Of a DNA stretch of 64,000 nucleotides, positions 1 through 12,590 are shown piece after piece. Source of the DNA: Amyloporia xantha (taxonomy: Eukaryota; Basidiomycota; Agaricomycetes; Polyporales; Adustoporiaceae). The stretch is from NCBI GenBank assembly GCA_036971615.1, contig JAYKKR010000017.1, forward strand, positions 62,001 to 126,000, given 5' to 3'. Position numbers and translations under genes: made by a program. The notes beneath the pieces were generated by a model. The model did no database searches. It was not told where the DNA came from and saw nothing but the letters and a program-made list of their open reading frames with translations. Positions within the stretch are counted from its first letter, which is position 1. Each line of letters starts with the position of its first letter.

Positions 1-947
1 CGGACGACATCAGGAAGAAATCCCAGTCTGGACATGATCGTGATTAAGCGAATTGTGGCGACGGGATACGTACGGCACACGGCACTTGACGTCACGCAGA
101 TCATAGGGACTGGGATCTACTTACTTGTCGATGTAGAGCCGGCGTAACGCAAGCCCGAAATCATGCGTCGTCTATGGTCATAACAGTCCACCGCGAATCG
201 CGGAAGAGAGGCGCGTCTTGCATGAGCCCGGCTTCTGCATTCATTGAAGAATATGGAGGGCCTGGGGCGCACTTACCTGTCTCCCCACGTCTGTCAACTC
301 GCCCAATAGACTTCGTGTTCGAAGGAGAAGCACCAAGTCAGCATACACAGTGGGATCCAGAACATACGCGCGTGCCCAAATCGAAGGCATTCATATAAGA
401 AGGTAAAAGTTACTTACCACTCTCCAGGAGCAATAGTCCCATCTGCGCGTTCCACGACCCTCAGCGTCCGTAGAGACTCCTCACTCGTATCGTCAGCCCC
501 GGCGTTGCCCGTGGTGCCTGGGATGGTCTGGCTTCGACTCGTGACGGCAGCGCGGAAGTGGCGAGCAGTATGGCAGAACGACCAGTGTTTTGGGAGCGAA
601 GCTGGCGGGTCGGCCATGCGCACTCCCACGGGAGTGCGTTCGCCTGTCGAACGGGGAACGGGGTGTGAGGTCTGCACACCGTTTTTCCAAAATAAATTAA
701 ACATACCATGTCTGATGTATACATGCACCTGTTCGAGCTCAAGGTCTGCTGGGGCGACCGGATATCCCTCGACATCTAGCGGGACATGGCCTCGCCAGGA
801 GTTATTCGCCGTCTTCACAATGGAGCTGGGGCCTGCGTTGTCGGAACTGCTCATGTCAGTGTATAGGCTTAGAATTCCCGGCGTCGCGAGCAGTAATACC
901 AGGATGGAGAAGCACGCGACGACGGGAGAACGAGAGAAGGATGGCAT
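1..947 (-). CDS. Histidine acid phosphatase family protein (5' part, cut by window edge)
   Basis: Seen: a five-exon model, 947..707, 643..418, 310..277, 171..125 and 27..1, all with GT-AG introns. It starts with a hydrophobic N-terminal segment (signal peptide or signal anchor, residues about 9-25). The histidine phosphatase signature RHGERTPV is restored exactly when the 63-nt intron at 644-706 is removed. Later exons give CLLGELTDVGRQ, then FGLALRRLYIDK, then LGFLPDVV, the usual order in this family. Known: the family uses the RHG histidine as a phosphoryl-accepting nucleophile and acts on phosphate monoesters in the secretory pathway or outside the cell. The C-terminal half, including the HD proton-donor motif, lies beyond position 1. 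Inference: a membrane-tethered or secreted acid phosphatase of the ACP6/PXYLP1-like branch. The exact substrate cannot be told. Confidence 0.85.
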
Positions 948-1415
948 GTGATGTGGCTTAGTTGTGTCGACTGCTGGAGGATGTTTAGGCTGAAAGTCCA
1001 AGCAGAAGTTTCTTGCTGCCAGTGAGTGGACGAACAAGTATCCCGGAGTTGTTGGGAGGGATTTTGCAGGACAGAAGTAGGACGTCTGCTCTAAGCCGAG
1101 TGTATCATAGATGGGAAATGTAGCGCTACGGTACTGCTACGGTGTCAGACTTTGTCAGACCTGACGGGACGCCCGACAGTGTATAGCCCTAGCGCCCCAT
1201 ATCGAGTGATGTTTCATTTTGTACATGGCGACGGTCAACTCAGGGGGACAGCAGGATATGAAAAATCGTGGATTAATAGGTGCGCAGCGGCGCAGGTAGT
1301 CCCGGGGCCATAAGCAGATAGTACGTAGTGTATCCGTAAGAAATAAAAGAACCATACATAACACTCTACACCCAAAAACCGAAGCCTGAATTAAGGGGCT
1401 GGGCGCGCGAGTCGC
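948..1415. other. Intergenic, head-to-tail
   Basis: This stretch lies between the stop of the fatty acid hydroxylase gene and the start of the acid phosphatase gene, both on the minus strand. It should hold the 3' UTR of the former and the promoter of the latter. I see no gene, RNA or repeat in it. Confidence 0.5.
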
Positions 1416-2804
1416 TCACATCGGCAGAACAGTGTTGAACACGATGTCCCAAATCTTGCTCGTTACACCGAAACCAAGCTCAAAGTTCTTGTAGTGGTGC
1501 GCGAGATGGTACTTCTTCTGCTCGCGCACGTATGCGGGCAACTTCGTGTGATGCAGACTGCAGGAGCATAAGTCAGACAGAACTTCTTGACAGCGAAAAC
1601 GATATACTTACGCGTAGTGCATGCAGTCGTATAAAACATCTGCGGGAATGATGAGGCGGAGGAAACCAGCATACGCAAAATAAGACTCACAGAAGACAAA
1701 GGCACCGGAGATAACACCATTAGCCATCGCAGGCGGGAATAGAGCATGCGCCAGCTTCGTCATGGGAAATGAAAGAGCGGCGAACATGGCTGGCGGCATC
1801 ACAAGTCTCAAGCTGAATAAGTGAGATTAGCACGACAATGAGCCGGGCGACATGAAAATGACTGACGGGTCCATAGGCATGTAATGGTGGATGCCGTGCA
1901 TCAGGAAGTGCACGGTCAGCGCCGCAGGATGATCAGGCAACCACCTATCCACGTGGAATAGGAAACGGTGAAAGATGTACTCCAGAATGGTCCACACGAA
2001 GTTCCCGAGGAAGAAGCACAATGTCGTCTTCACCACCGACGAGGCCGGGATGCCAACAGTCATCAGCAACTTGAGCGGGACGGTCGGGTTGACGGTGAAT
2101 AGGGGTAAGGAGTTGTTCCCGAGCGTGAACTGCACGAGCGAGCGGGCGAAAAGGTACCCTGCGATCGGAAGCCAGAGCGTCGGGACCACATACCACTCGG
2201 TACGAGAGAAGACCTTGATGACATGTCATGAGCGAGAGCGGAGCACATAGAATATGAAGTTTTACCTCCAAATAGGATGGCCCAAAAAGACGGGGGACCG
2301 TTGGCATATGGCGCGGCTGGTGGACCTGCTGGAGGTAGTACGACTTTGACCAATTGGCCTCCCAGACCTGGCGCAACAAGGGCTTGCGGAGGTCGAGGAA
2401 TTGGTGCTTTTCGTAATCCTCTGCAAGGTCCGTGTCGTCCGGCTTAAAGTCCTCGGCGGGAACCCAGTCTAGCATGTCGATCAGTCGTTGCTTTCTCGCT
2501 CCTATACTGCGGAAGACACACCTTCGCTCACGATCATCTCGCTCGTACCCAGACGTCCAATGACACATTCCTCTAGGATGTTATACGCCGAGTCCGAATG
2601 GTCGTGCTCGAGCGGGTCCTTCATAATAACCCCAACATCCTTCCCGGCATAATTCAGAATGAGGTCGTCTCCTCCCGGATGGTCAGGCATGAAGTTCGTG
2701 ACATCGTAGACCTTGCCGTTGCGGGAGACCCAGCAGCTAGACGCGGTGTTGTGGGCTGCCACGTCCTCCGTGGTGAAGATACGGATTCTTTTTGACATTG
2801 ACAT
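1416..2804 (-). CDS. SCS7: Fatty acid 2-hydroxylase (sphingolipid alpha-hydroxylase)
   Basis: Seen: an N-terminal cytochrome b5 domain with the haem-binding HPGG motif (NFMPDHPGGDDLI) in exon 1, a linker with WVPAEDFKPDD, and a C-terminal fatty acid hydroxylase domain with hydrophobic segments. The histidine clusters HRFLFHVD, HGIHHYMPMDP, HYALHHTKLP and HYHLAHHYKN are spread over several exons. The last exon ends FNTVLPM then TGA. Introns are short; one splits the HYA|LHH cluster. Known: Scs7/FA2H is a di-iron ER membrane enzyme that hydroxylates the C2 of the very-long-chain fatty acid of ceramide, using its fused b5 domain as electron donor. The start is placed at MSMSKRIRIF; an in-frame ATG eight codons upstream is also possible. 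It is divergent from SEC5, with about 450 bp shared upstream. Confidence 0.93.
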
Positions 2805-3254
2805 GCTGGGGACGGAGTGGGAGAACACGAACGGAAGCCGCAGCGAACGACTTTTACTATATGTATCCGCGAATTCGTCCTTACGAAATCCAGATCACAT
2901 GGCGGCGCAACCACCGGCCGCGCTGGAGCAGTCTCGAGTCTGACCGGAATAATTCCAGAGCATCCTCTTGCATATTCTGGCCATTTATACCTGTTTCAAG
3001 TCGACATGCTCTCCTCACAGAAAAAAAGAATAAAAAAGTCTAGTGATGCTGCTCAACAACATGCCCGCAAAATACAAGTTGAACGGGCCTACGGGGTGAC
3101 CCGGGTCCCCACGGATGCTATACACGGCGATACGTCCGCTCTCTAGCGCCGACTGCATGGATAGTCTTCACAACGGCGAAGGCAGTCGCCTTGGTTTGCT
3201 CTTCGTTTTTCACTACTGTGTACACTATCATCATTCCTTACTGGAAGCTAGAGC
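2805..3254. other. Divergent promoter region between SCS7 and SEC5
   Basis: A gap of 450 bp between the two start codons. Several short frames cross it, but none has family motifs or splice partners. I see no clear TATA box. Confidence 0.4.
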
Positions 3255-6200
3255 ATGGGCAGGCTAAACTTTGAAGTCGATGATGCTGAATTGCTGAAGA
3301 CTTACGCTGTCTCGTCCTTGTCGCCTAAGTAATCGAACCGACAGAACGAAATACAGCACTCGTTGACTTCACTTCTTCCTAGGAAATGGGAAGTAATAGA
3401 CCATGACAACGATGACTCTTTAGCTGGATCCCTGACCGGCGCAAACCCTGGTGAGGGTGAGCCTGATCCATTGGGCTTGGGAGCTACCATCGAGTGCGTC
3501 TGGCCAGTCTCGGTTCGACACAATTGTCCATGCTGAATTTATGCAACAGTGTGCGCAATATGGACTTGGACACCAGTCAGTAACGTTTGCGTTGGTGTGA
3601 ATTGAGTCATTTATTCATTTCATGGCGCAGAAGCGGCCGTTCTTATATCGTCCAAGTCCTTCAACCCGAAGGCCTTCCTGTCTGCCGCCCATCCCAATGC
3701 CACATACCAAGACCTCGCTACCGGGATTGCGCATCTCAGAGCATCCATTGAATCTCGTTCTGAGGCTGTGAGGGTGCTAGTGGAGGAGAACTTCAACAGA
3801 TTCGTGGCAGTGAAGGCATCCACCGATGGTGAAAGCGTTCCCCTCATGAGCGCGCGCTGGACTCTGACAGAAATGCTGCTTGATAGCACTGTATGCGGAA
3901 ATGCAAGAAGGGCTCCTTGCAGATGATAAAGAATTCGCATCGAGACCTCTGAAGGATCATCTCAAACGTACGACCACTCTGAAAGTATTGCATGTTTCTG
4001 ACATTCATTGATCACTTCCGAGAATAGTTGCTGCCCAAAAGGCCGACCAAGTCTTTCTACCTGTGCTCGAGAACGCTCAGAAGGCCCAGAAGCTGCGTAC
4101 TACGCTCGGCGTGTTCGAACGTTCCAAGTTCTTCTTCGGCTTGCCAGGCTCCTTGGTCGAATCCATTGAATCGGTGAGCCATAGCTCCGGAAGAAGTGGC
4201 ATAAGCTTTTGATTCATTGACATATTGCCCTCTAGGGACGATACGAAGTTGCCATGCGGGATTACAAGAAAGGCAAGTTTTTGTTGGAGTCTCGACCGGG
4301 GCAGCTGCTGCCAGTGGGTTCAACGAAGGATGCACAAGCTTCAACAAACGCCGAAACACAGCAGAAGCGGATTCTGAACAAGGTATGGGGCACTGTCGAA
4401 AAGGTCATGGGCGAGATGCGCAGCCAGCTCCTTGCCAAACTTCAAGAACCCACACGAAGTGTAGATGAACAGGAGAAGACAATAGAGTGAATACGTGTCT
4501 GCTGCGTTTTCTTAAGCGCTGTTCTAACCACATCACAGGATTTTGCTCGAACTCAATCCCTCTGATGATCCTGTGTGGACCTACTTCGACGCGCAGCATA
4601 GATATATCCTGAAACGTATGCAAGAAGTCTACGACGCAGGGGTGAACTCTATTCAAGGTGTGGGCGTATCTGATGCACATGCTTCTCCTACTGAATTACT
4701 TGCAAGCTATTCGTGAGAAATCACAGCCCGAAATCAAGAATCCTGACACGTTGCCCTCGATCTTATCCTTGCAACTTCAGACATCCATTGCCGCGTTGGA
4801 AGTCAAACAAGCAGATGTTATCCTGAGTAAGTCTGGCGAGGCCCTGACCATCACGACTTGATTGTGTATTCCTTGGTCAACAGCTCAGGTTGGCGGAAAC
4901 GATGTCTGGCAAACTATTCTGACAATGGTGAAAAATGTATCTGAGGTGATGTTGACTTCACTTCCCAACTTCTGGAAGATTGCAAAGGGTTTCCTGGAAG
5001 GGAAACTGAAAAAGGTTTGTTGTTGCCGTCTATGCACTGCATAGACTATTAATGGATTACACAGAGTCCGGGCAGTGCCTCTCGGCGGAGTCCCTCACAA
5101 TGCAGGACTATGGCCCTGGACATCGTGCAATTGTACATCTCGCTCTTGTCGGAGTTCTTTCATGTTTTCCGACAGCCGCGTGTCATCGCCTCCTAGCAGC
5201 GCCAACAACGTAACTCCGCCTTTGCTGCCCACGGACTCGAATGCCCTTGCAACTGGTCACCAGCTGATGAAGATACTGGGTGAAATCCAAGACAGCGTCA
5301 ATGATGTGAACGGCATGGACATATCGAGCGAAGCCACATCTAGTCTTCAAAGGTCTCCTGGATAGCGCTAGGTGGAAGTTTGAAGGACATCCTGATACAC
5401 GCCTGGATAAGAGGTGAGCTATGGAAGTACAACCATACCGATCGTCGGACTGAGGTGTACGCCTTAGACGCTAACATCTTCTATTACCTGGAGGACTGGA
5501 TAGGGTCTACGGTTGATCCTTTCACCACTATGTACTTGTCCAAGCTGCGCGCGTTCCAGAAAGAAATGACCACATGCGCGTTCAAGATTGCCGGCGGAGT
5601 TGATCTCTCAACATCTTCAACTATGTCCTCAGCACGATTGGCTAAGCGAAAAGCTGTCGCTCCCGAGTATACCAGCAAGATCACCAAGGCCTTCCTCGAC
5701 TCGCTTTTCGCGGTGCTTGATGGGCTGGTGCATCTTGCATCCGATGAGTCATCGACCGTGTTACCGGTGCAACCGGCGGTAGCTGACATGTCAGGAGTGA
5801 CGAAAGGCAATCCCCTAGACCTCGTCAACGTCCAAGATTTGGTGAGAGCGAAGTCCGATGTTTCTGTTGACTTCTAACTGTCCGGTCCTATCTTCGGCAG
5901 AATAACCGGTTGCTACTGGTGGTGGTCAAACATCGATCATCTCAAGCGTTCGCTCATCCCAAGTATGGCCGCCGAACTGGGGACTGCTCTTGGTGTTTCC
6001 ATCGAAGATGACAAGCGTGTAGGCTTTTTTCTTTGATTGTTGTTCCTTAGCAGTGCGATTGAATTAACGGGCTCCCGCTAGACCCTGATGACAATTGTCC
6101 AAGAACTCGACAACACACTCTTCGAGAGTTATATCAAACCTAAGGCGGCCGCATTGATGAGCATGGTGCGGAATGGGGTGCTAGATTCAGAGATGGATTG

Positions 6201-6841
6201 GTATGAGACACCGCAGCCGAGAGGTCTGTCACACTCTATCATCACTGAATTGCCATCTCAAAATAGCCTGTTTGCACGCAGAGATCCGTCCGTATGTGTA
6301 TGAAATCCTGATGTTCCTGGTGGGAGTACACGCGCAAGTTAGCGCGGTTGCAGCTCCTTTACTGGAACGTACCCTGAATGCGCTAGTAGAGGATGTTGCC
6401 GAAGAAGCTCTCCGTTGTTTCCGTCAAGTCAAACGTTTCGGCATGGGCGGCATGCTTCGGGTACGTACATTGGCCTCCTTGTTCCTGGGCTTTTGTCAGA
6501 TTGACTTCCTTGCTCACATGAGTTACTAATGTCGTTCTCAGGCCACGCTAGAAATCGAATTTCTACATCAGACACTCTCGCGCTACGTCACTCCTTCCGC
6601 CGACCAGACCCTCTCGGATCTCTATACCAAAATCTCGCAAGCATATGCTCGCCGGCCCGGCGACGAGAATCTGCAGGCCCATTTGGACGGAGTGAAGAAG
6701 ACGCTGGCTGATACCCGCCGGGCAACAGGCATCGAATTCCTGTGCTTCAAGCAGACCAAAGACAAGGTCAAGGATAAAGGTACATCCGGTACGAGGAGTA
6801 GGGAGAAGATACGGGAGAAGGAACGGGAGAAGGGCAGCTGA
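3255..6841 (+). CDS. SEC5: Exocyst complex component Sec5
   Basis: Seen: the first four exons can be placed precisely (3255-3328, 3383-3493, 3550-3575, from 3631). They give [17 protein letters not shown], a [10 protein letters not shown] stretch, DPLGLG, and then [17 protein letters not shown] followed by [10 protein letters not shown], the conserved Sec5 N-terminus. A 26-nt microexon is needed to keep the frame. Later exons carry the helical segments [20 protein letters not shown] and [12 protein letters not shown] and end in a basic tail before TGA at 6839-6841. Known: Sec5 is one of eight exocyst subunits that tether secretory vesicles to the plasma membrane, important for hyphal tip growth. 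At least ten introns are present. Some junctions between 4500 and 6540 are less certain. Confidence 0.92.
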
Positions 6842-7071
6842 TCGGCGTATGAAGAAAAGTCTAAGAGTGTGGTGTCAAACAAGTGGCTCCAAATAGCTGT
6901 CAATGGGCCCGGCTTCTGACTTCGGTCAACAGAATAACCTAAATCGGGGCTGCCCTCTTTTTCTCCTGTACTGTATAGAAGGCGGTATACTACGGATACG
7001 ACTATTATGTGGCTCTATATGATATAGTGTGGCTGGTGGTGCAGACGCTATTGTGGACAGCCTGCGCATAA

Positions 7072-9176
7072 CTAGGCAAATAGGTCGACGATAATGGTGA
7101 CAATACCCAGCACTTTCGAAGCAACCATGATCAGGGGTTGAACTGATACAGAATGGAGAGGCGAAATACATACCAATCTCGACTCCGATCAAGGCTATCA
7201 CTATCTGTTCCAGGCGTTCTGCATGTCGGCTTGAAACGGTCTCCTTGAGCAGCTGAAGCATGTCTTGCAGAACCTGTGAGTATCTCAGTGAGTCATTCAC
7301 CTGACTAAGAGGACCCAGAACTACCTCGACGCGCGTATTCAGGAGGTCGATCCGCTGGGGAATCTCGAGATAATCTCGGGCTGCATCGTACAAGGGTTGC
7401 AGATCCGGGTATGTCTGTGAAAGGTATCAGACTACATGGAGATAACCACTGACCTGTTACAGTGCTGTCATGTGAAACTTGATACGCACCCAGAAGACCT
7501 CCTGCGGGAATTGAAAATTTGACATATCAGTCATTTACACTAGACGCACTTTTGGAGGAACATACCGGAGAATCAAGCACTGATCCGACAGAGTTAATGT
7601 TAGTCCTCAACAGGAACAGCTCCCCAATTTTCCGCATGATATCTGAATCAGACCCAGGACATTGGTTGTTGTACTTGAATCCGAAAATATATTGAGACGG
7701 TTACCTTTGTGGGGCATCCCAATCTTCCCAGTCTCGCTGATAATCTCGGGGATGTCCTTGGTCTCTTCAATCGTGGAAGAAATGAGTCCTTCAAACTGTG
7801 TAATGTCCCAGCGTTTCATGACACGCCCGCATTATATCCGCACAAATGGAAGATCAGACCGCCATTAAAAACCATAGGAGCCGGAGTGGGATGACATACC
7901 AACGAAATTTTGACAGACTGGGAGAGAGCATGTGACAATGAAAGCTTTGTCCTTTATATGTGATTCGAATCTAAGCATTGTCTATTGTCGCGGCTGTCAC
8001 TCACATATAACTGGATCCCACTCGCAGCGTTATCACATCGTTGTAAATGCTGTGGATGGAAGTAAGCTTTATCATCAGGAAGGTAAGACCGCTCTGGGTA
8101 CCGGCTATAATTAGCATAATAGTAGTTCAAATCTTCCATCTCGACGTCTTGAGGCGCTGTGAGAAGCCTTTTAGCACTACGACGGTTAGATAGCCGATGT
8201 CCGTGAACATACCTAGTTTTTCCACTTCAAATCGCTTGCTGTATGGAAGTCAGAAGGCCTGGTCCTAACGGACAATCACACCCCACACTGACATAGACGA
8301 GAGAAACCTCTTTTCCTGCGCTTCCGTCATCCCCCACAGTACCACAGTGCCGTACTTGAACATGAATATTTCGGCTTCTGTTGGTACCCCGCGGGACAAG
8401 AATTTGCTTTTCTTCTTGTCCTTCGTGACCTCTTGTTCACCGTCCGTGAGCGCATGTGCGTCTGACTCCGGTGCTAGTTCGGGGACGCCGAGCAGGTCAC
8501 CAGTATGATTACCGGTTGAGTTCTGCGCCTGAAAGCGGACGTGGCGTTGTGAACCCGACGTATCGTCTGAGTTCGGCTCGTACGCGTACGGAGTGTAGAT
8601 CACTTCGTCGATGATTCTTGGATTCGTATGGTAGGAAGATCGCCGTGCATTGAAGAATTTCATCAGCTCTGGGAACCGATAAGAGCTGCATCGAAATGAG
8701 TGACCCGCCAGAGTCAGATGAACCGAACATGATAAACCTAGCGGTGGCATATGCTGTTACGCGGGGTAGCGACTTCGCTTTCTTCTTCGTCAAACGCAAC
8801 GCATCTCTACGGGCTGTCCCAGCGGGTATGAGATCAATTTGATTGTACACCTAGATAGAATGTGCAATACAAGTCCGTCGTAGCCGGTTCGTCGTGTATC
8901 TGTATTGAGGAAGGAGACCTGACTCACCTCAATCTCCTCTGGTTCTTCCTCATCGTCTCCAAAGTCATCGTCTTCGGTATCTCCTTCGCCTTCCTCCTCG
9001 ATTGTGTCCTTCGGTGGTGCATTAATCACCGCAGGTTTGTTCGGCAGCAAGGGTTCGACCTGGTCGGGCAGCACCTTCAGCTTACCAGCGACCTTTGTAG
9101 ACCTATTCGCACCACGAGCTTTGGGCTCTGCAGAATCTGCTGCAGTAGCCTTCTGGTTAGATTGACTGAGAGACAT
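7072..9176 (-). CDS. RMD1: RMD1/RMND1-like mitochondrial protein (DUF155)
   Basis: Seen: an N-terminal low-complexity part (MSLSQSNQK start; a patch of Glu/Asp around EEEGEGDTEDDDFGD) followed by the DUF155 core with EIFMFKYGTVVLWGMTEAQE, then LFLLRTNINS-type and YDAARDYLEIPQRIDLLN segments. The C-terminal stretch IALIGVEI splices to VLGIVTIIVDLFA then TAG, giving a hydrophobic end typical of the family. Known: the family includes yeast Rmd1/Rmd8 and Mrx10 and human RMND1; mitochondrial members are inner-membrane proteins that support mitochondrial translation. Inference: a membrane protein anchored near its C-terminus. Which subfamily this is (mitochondrial or not) is not settled, because the N-terminus is acidic rather than presequence-like. 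It is divergent from the DNAJC11 gene by 279 bp. Confidence 0.85.
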
Positions 9177-9455
9177 TACAGTGACATCCAAGACCAAACC
9201 ACGAGCAGCATTGGTTTTGTCTGGACCAGCGATTATTTGATGAATGACGCGGGGGGCGTTGTGAATCGCCACGCTAACCCATATTTGGTAAAACAAATAT
9301 TTATGTATGACACGGTTAACTGTTTGTTGACCGACAAACGCTCAGTCTGCTACTGGCTATTATTGCTTGGACAATACTCTCTGCATACCGTCAACGTGAA
9401 TACGCTATACCGCACCCAGAGCACAGGAGACGGAAAGCGGAGACAAGTAAATTGT

Positions 9456-12400
9456 ATGTCCAACGGCAATATCGACATTGACAACATTCCTGGGTCTCCC
9501 GACGACACCGAATTTTTGTAGTACGTTCTCTCCGCTATTACTTGCGGCATCCTTTCGTCGATTGACCGGCTCTTTAGTACAGTACTCAATCTTCCAACAA
9601 CAGCGTCGCAGTATGAAATAAGAGAACGGTACCGGCAGCTCTCTGTGCTGTTTCATCCAGACAAGCAACATGAAGAGAACACGAAGGAAACGGCGGCCAA
9701 GCGGTTCCTTGAGGTGCAAAAGGCATATCAAGGTGTGTGCAAAGACGATTTAATGTCTCAACATTACAGCCAAACATTTGTCTGACAAGTGCTCAGTGCT
9801 ATCCGATCCCATTACTCGGTATGTAGTCTCCCGGCATCTACCAACGTCTGAGCCTTGATGTTCTTTTTCCTAGTCGTGCATATGATTTATTAGGTATGTC
9901 TGTGCATATTCCTGACTCCTTTTATCACTGAGTGTGCGTCAGCGTAGGCCCCCGAGGATTAAAGACCGTCCATCACGCAGACCTCAGTGAAGTCCCGTCA
10001 ACAGAGGCCAGTTCTTTTTTTTCCATCTTTGGTTTACTCATAATAACCTTGTGATACTGAATAGTTCGAGTATGCTCTAATTCAGAAAACTCGAGAACTA
10101 GAAAGAGAGCGTGTAGAGGAGATTATGCAGTCCAAAGGGCGCATAACTGCCGCAATAGACGCACGTTCTCTTCTCGATGAAAACGACGACCGCCCATTTG
10201 CAACCTGGTTCAACCGTTTGAATACCACGCTCTCCGGACTTCGTCTCAGTGGCTTCAGTGTACGGCATAGCGTTGAGGTGATGATTTTGTAGTTTACGTG
10301 AACTCTCTGTCTGACTTTGACTAGACAGACATCAGCGAGAAAACTTCAGTTATGCTCGTTGGACGTGCAGCAACACGGGGATCTCTCGATGTGGACGATG
10401 CATTTACAACAATCCGTACTGCCGTCATGGGTACAGTCCGGCACCAGTACTCCCCACGACTTAACTTCGAGGTTCGTCATTATCGTAGTATTTCACTCCA
10501 ATTTTCACCTGGCGGCATTACTAGGCTACAGCAAACATGCTGAGAGCCTTGGACTTGCAATTGAAAACGACTTATCGAGATGACGACAACACGGTTCATT
10601 GTGAAATAGGGATTCACGCGCGCTCTGTTCCGGGCAGTTTCGTTATCCGCGTTTTCTGCGTCTAACTTAGTTCCCCCGTTGACAGTTGCCTTCTCTCGTC
10701 GGTTGTTCCGAGATTCCCTTACGGAAGGCACTGTCTCGCTCTCCACCAATAGCACTATTCCAATTCTGTCGGTTACTGTATCATCGGGTCATCTTTTTGA
10801 CTATACTCCCGAGGCGTCCGTCCCTCCAGCGCTATTGAACGCTGATCCAACCAGCCGCCCACCCTCGAGATATGGACTTTCCATCGGTACTAGCTTTTGG
10901 AATGTTCAGGCTTCGCTAGCGGGGCTTATGAGCGCAGTCGGGGCTGAATGGGGCATAAGTTTAGCGGAGGTGGGGCTGCGCATAAAAGTCGCCCTTCAAT
11001 TGGGTCTAGGCGGGTTGAATTGGTCATTCGGCGGTGAGTGGAGGAGAGGAGGGAACTTGTTAGGTTCAAGTGTGGCACTTGGCCTGCAAGGTGTTCTCCT
11101 TAGATTGGAGTAAGTCTATTTGTGACTCCTAAATATGGAAGCCTCAATTCCATTCTATAGTATGTCCTACCTCGGACAGCAAGTCTCAATCCCGATCACG
11201 CTCTCGGACACTCGCGACGTACAATTGGCGCTTTGGACAACTGTAATGCCGTCCACGGCCCTTGTTTTTACGTATCTGTTTGTTCTCAGGCCTCGCCGGC
11301 GCAGAGAGCGGTTGAGGTGAGTTTTCACATATTCTGGTCTGGTCCTTGGGCGTTCAATGCCTTTTTTGATCTGTTCGGTAGATTTTTCCGACAGGCTCGG
11401 CGCGTCCTTCATGAAGAGAAGTCGGACGTATTGCGTGAGAGCAAGGAGACTGTACACCTTCTCGAAGACGTTGCGAGGCGACATTTGCAAACTGAAATGT
11501 CTTGCAATGGTGGGATCTTACGTGCGCTCATCATCATTCCCAGTAGTCTGATGTTGTCTGCAGGTCTCGTCGTCCTCGAGGCGTCGTATGGTCCATCGGA
11601 ACGAGACGAAGCGACGGAGGGGCTGGAAGTAGATGTCACGGTGCCTCTCCAGGCCTTAGTTAATAAGAGTCAGCTGTACATCCCTGGGAGGAGAAGCAAG
11701 GTCAGTAACACCTTCCTTCCGTATTGCGGCCCCATTGGAAACAGAGGAGCTTCTCGCTGCTTTATGGGAGAAGCAGGTCGTCCACTTTTGTATGGCCATC
11801 TCGTGTTGCCTGCTTTTGCTATGCCTCTCCAATGTTTGAGTCTAGACCTTGCCGTCATTCTCGCAGGGCCTGACTGCTGTGACCAATTGGACTTTGCATG
11901 CTGCTTCATTGCGTTCATTGCGCCGTGTTATGGGTCGAGGCCACCAACACTAGTCTTCATAATTTCTTCCTACCTTCATCATACTTCAAGAGGCTCCTCT
12001 GTGATCGAAGTGCTGGGTAGTGGCAATGGTTGCTCCTATTGTGACAGACGTAGCGGCATGCGACTTCGAGAGCCAACTTATTGTCTAGGTTTAGGCGGCG
12101 ACATGAAAGGTAATTTATGCGAAATAATCACTTCCGTTGGTATTGAACTCCTTATATGGGCGTTCAGATGGCCAGACAACGATTTTGTCTTCTTTTACGA
12201 CAGACACCTGGGTCTGTTATCTTCCGTGTTCCTTTCACCTTATCTCGCGCATCATTTGTGCTCACCGTGATCGCTAGTCACTCGTGCGAGGTTATTCCTT
12301 TTGACAGGCCTTACTCACGCGTGTTTCATACTCGACAGGCGGGATTGCAGGGTTTCTATGACCCTGTTCCTGGTGTGGCAAAAACGTTGAGGATCCGCTA

Positions 12401-12590
12401 CGCATTCCGTGGGGCCTCGCACTACGCAGAGATCCCGGACTGGTTGCCAGTTGTGCTTCCCTTGGAAGGTACGTCGTTGAAGCTACATTCACACGTCACT
12501 GTCGAGTCCGGAGCGCTGACTGTCATATTTTCACTCGTCGGACGTCGGTGATTGATCTCGACTTGAACAACAGACCATCTGGTTGATTAG
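9456..12590 (+). CDS. DNAJC11: DnaJ homologue subfamily C member 11-like
   Basis: Seen: exon 1 (9456-9520) ends FLY; after a 57-nt intron the J domain follows with VLNLPTTASQYEIRERYRQ, the HPD catalytic motif (LFHPDKQH) and AYDLLGPRGLK. The middle has ELERERVEEIMQSKGRIT and a beta-strand-rich part (LNWSFGGEW). The C-terminal DUF3395 region has QLYIPGRRSKAGLQGFYDP and HYAEIPDWLPVVLPLE, and a short last exon DHLVD then TAG at 12588-12590. Known: DNAJC11 is a mitochondrial outer-membrane J protein linked to MICOS/SAM and cristae shape. Odd points: the intron at 11701-12338 is 638 nt, ten times its neighbours. The junction near 10010 fits the family frame best with either a weak GT or a GC donor. 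Confidence 0.9.
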
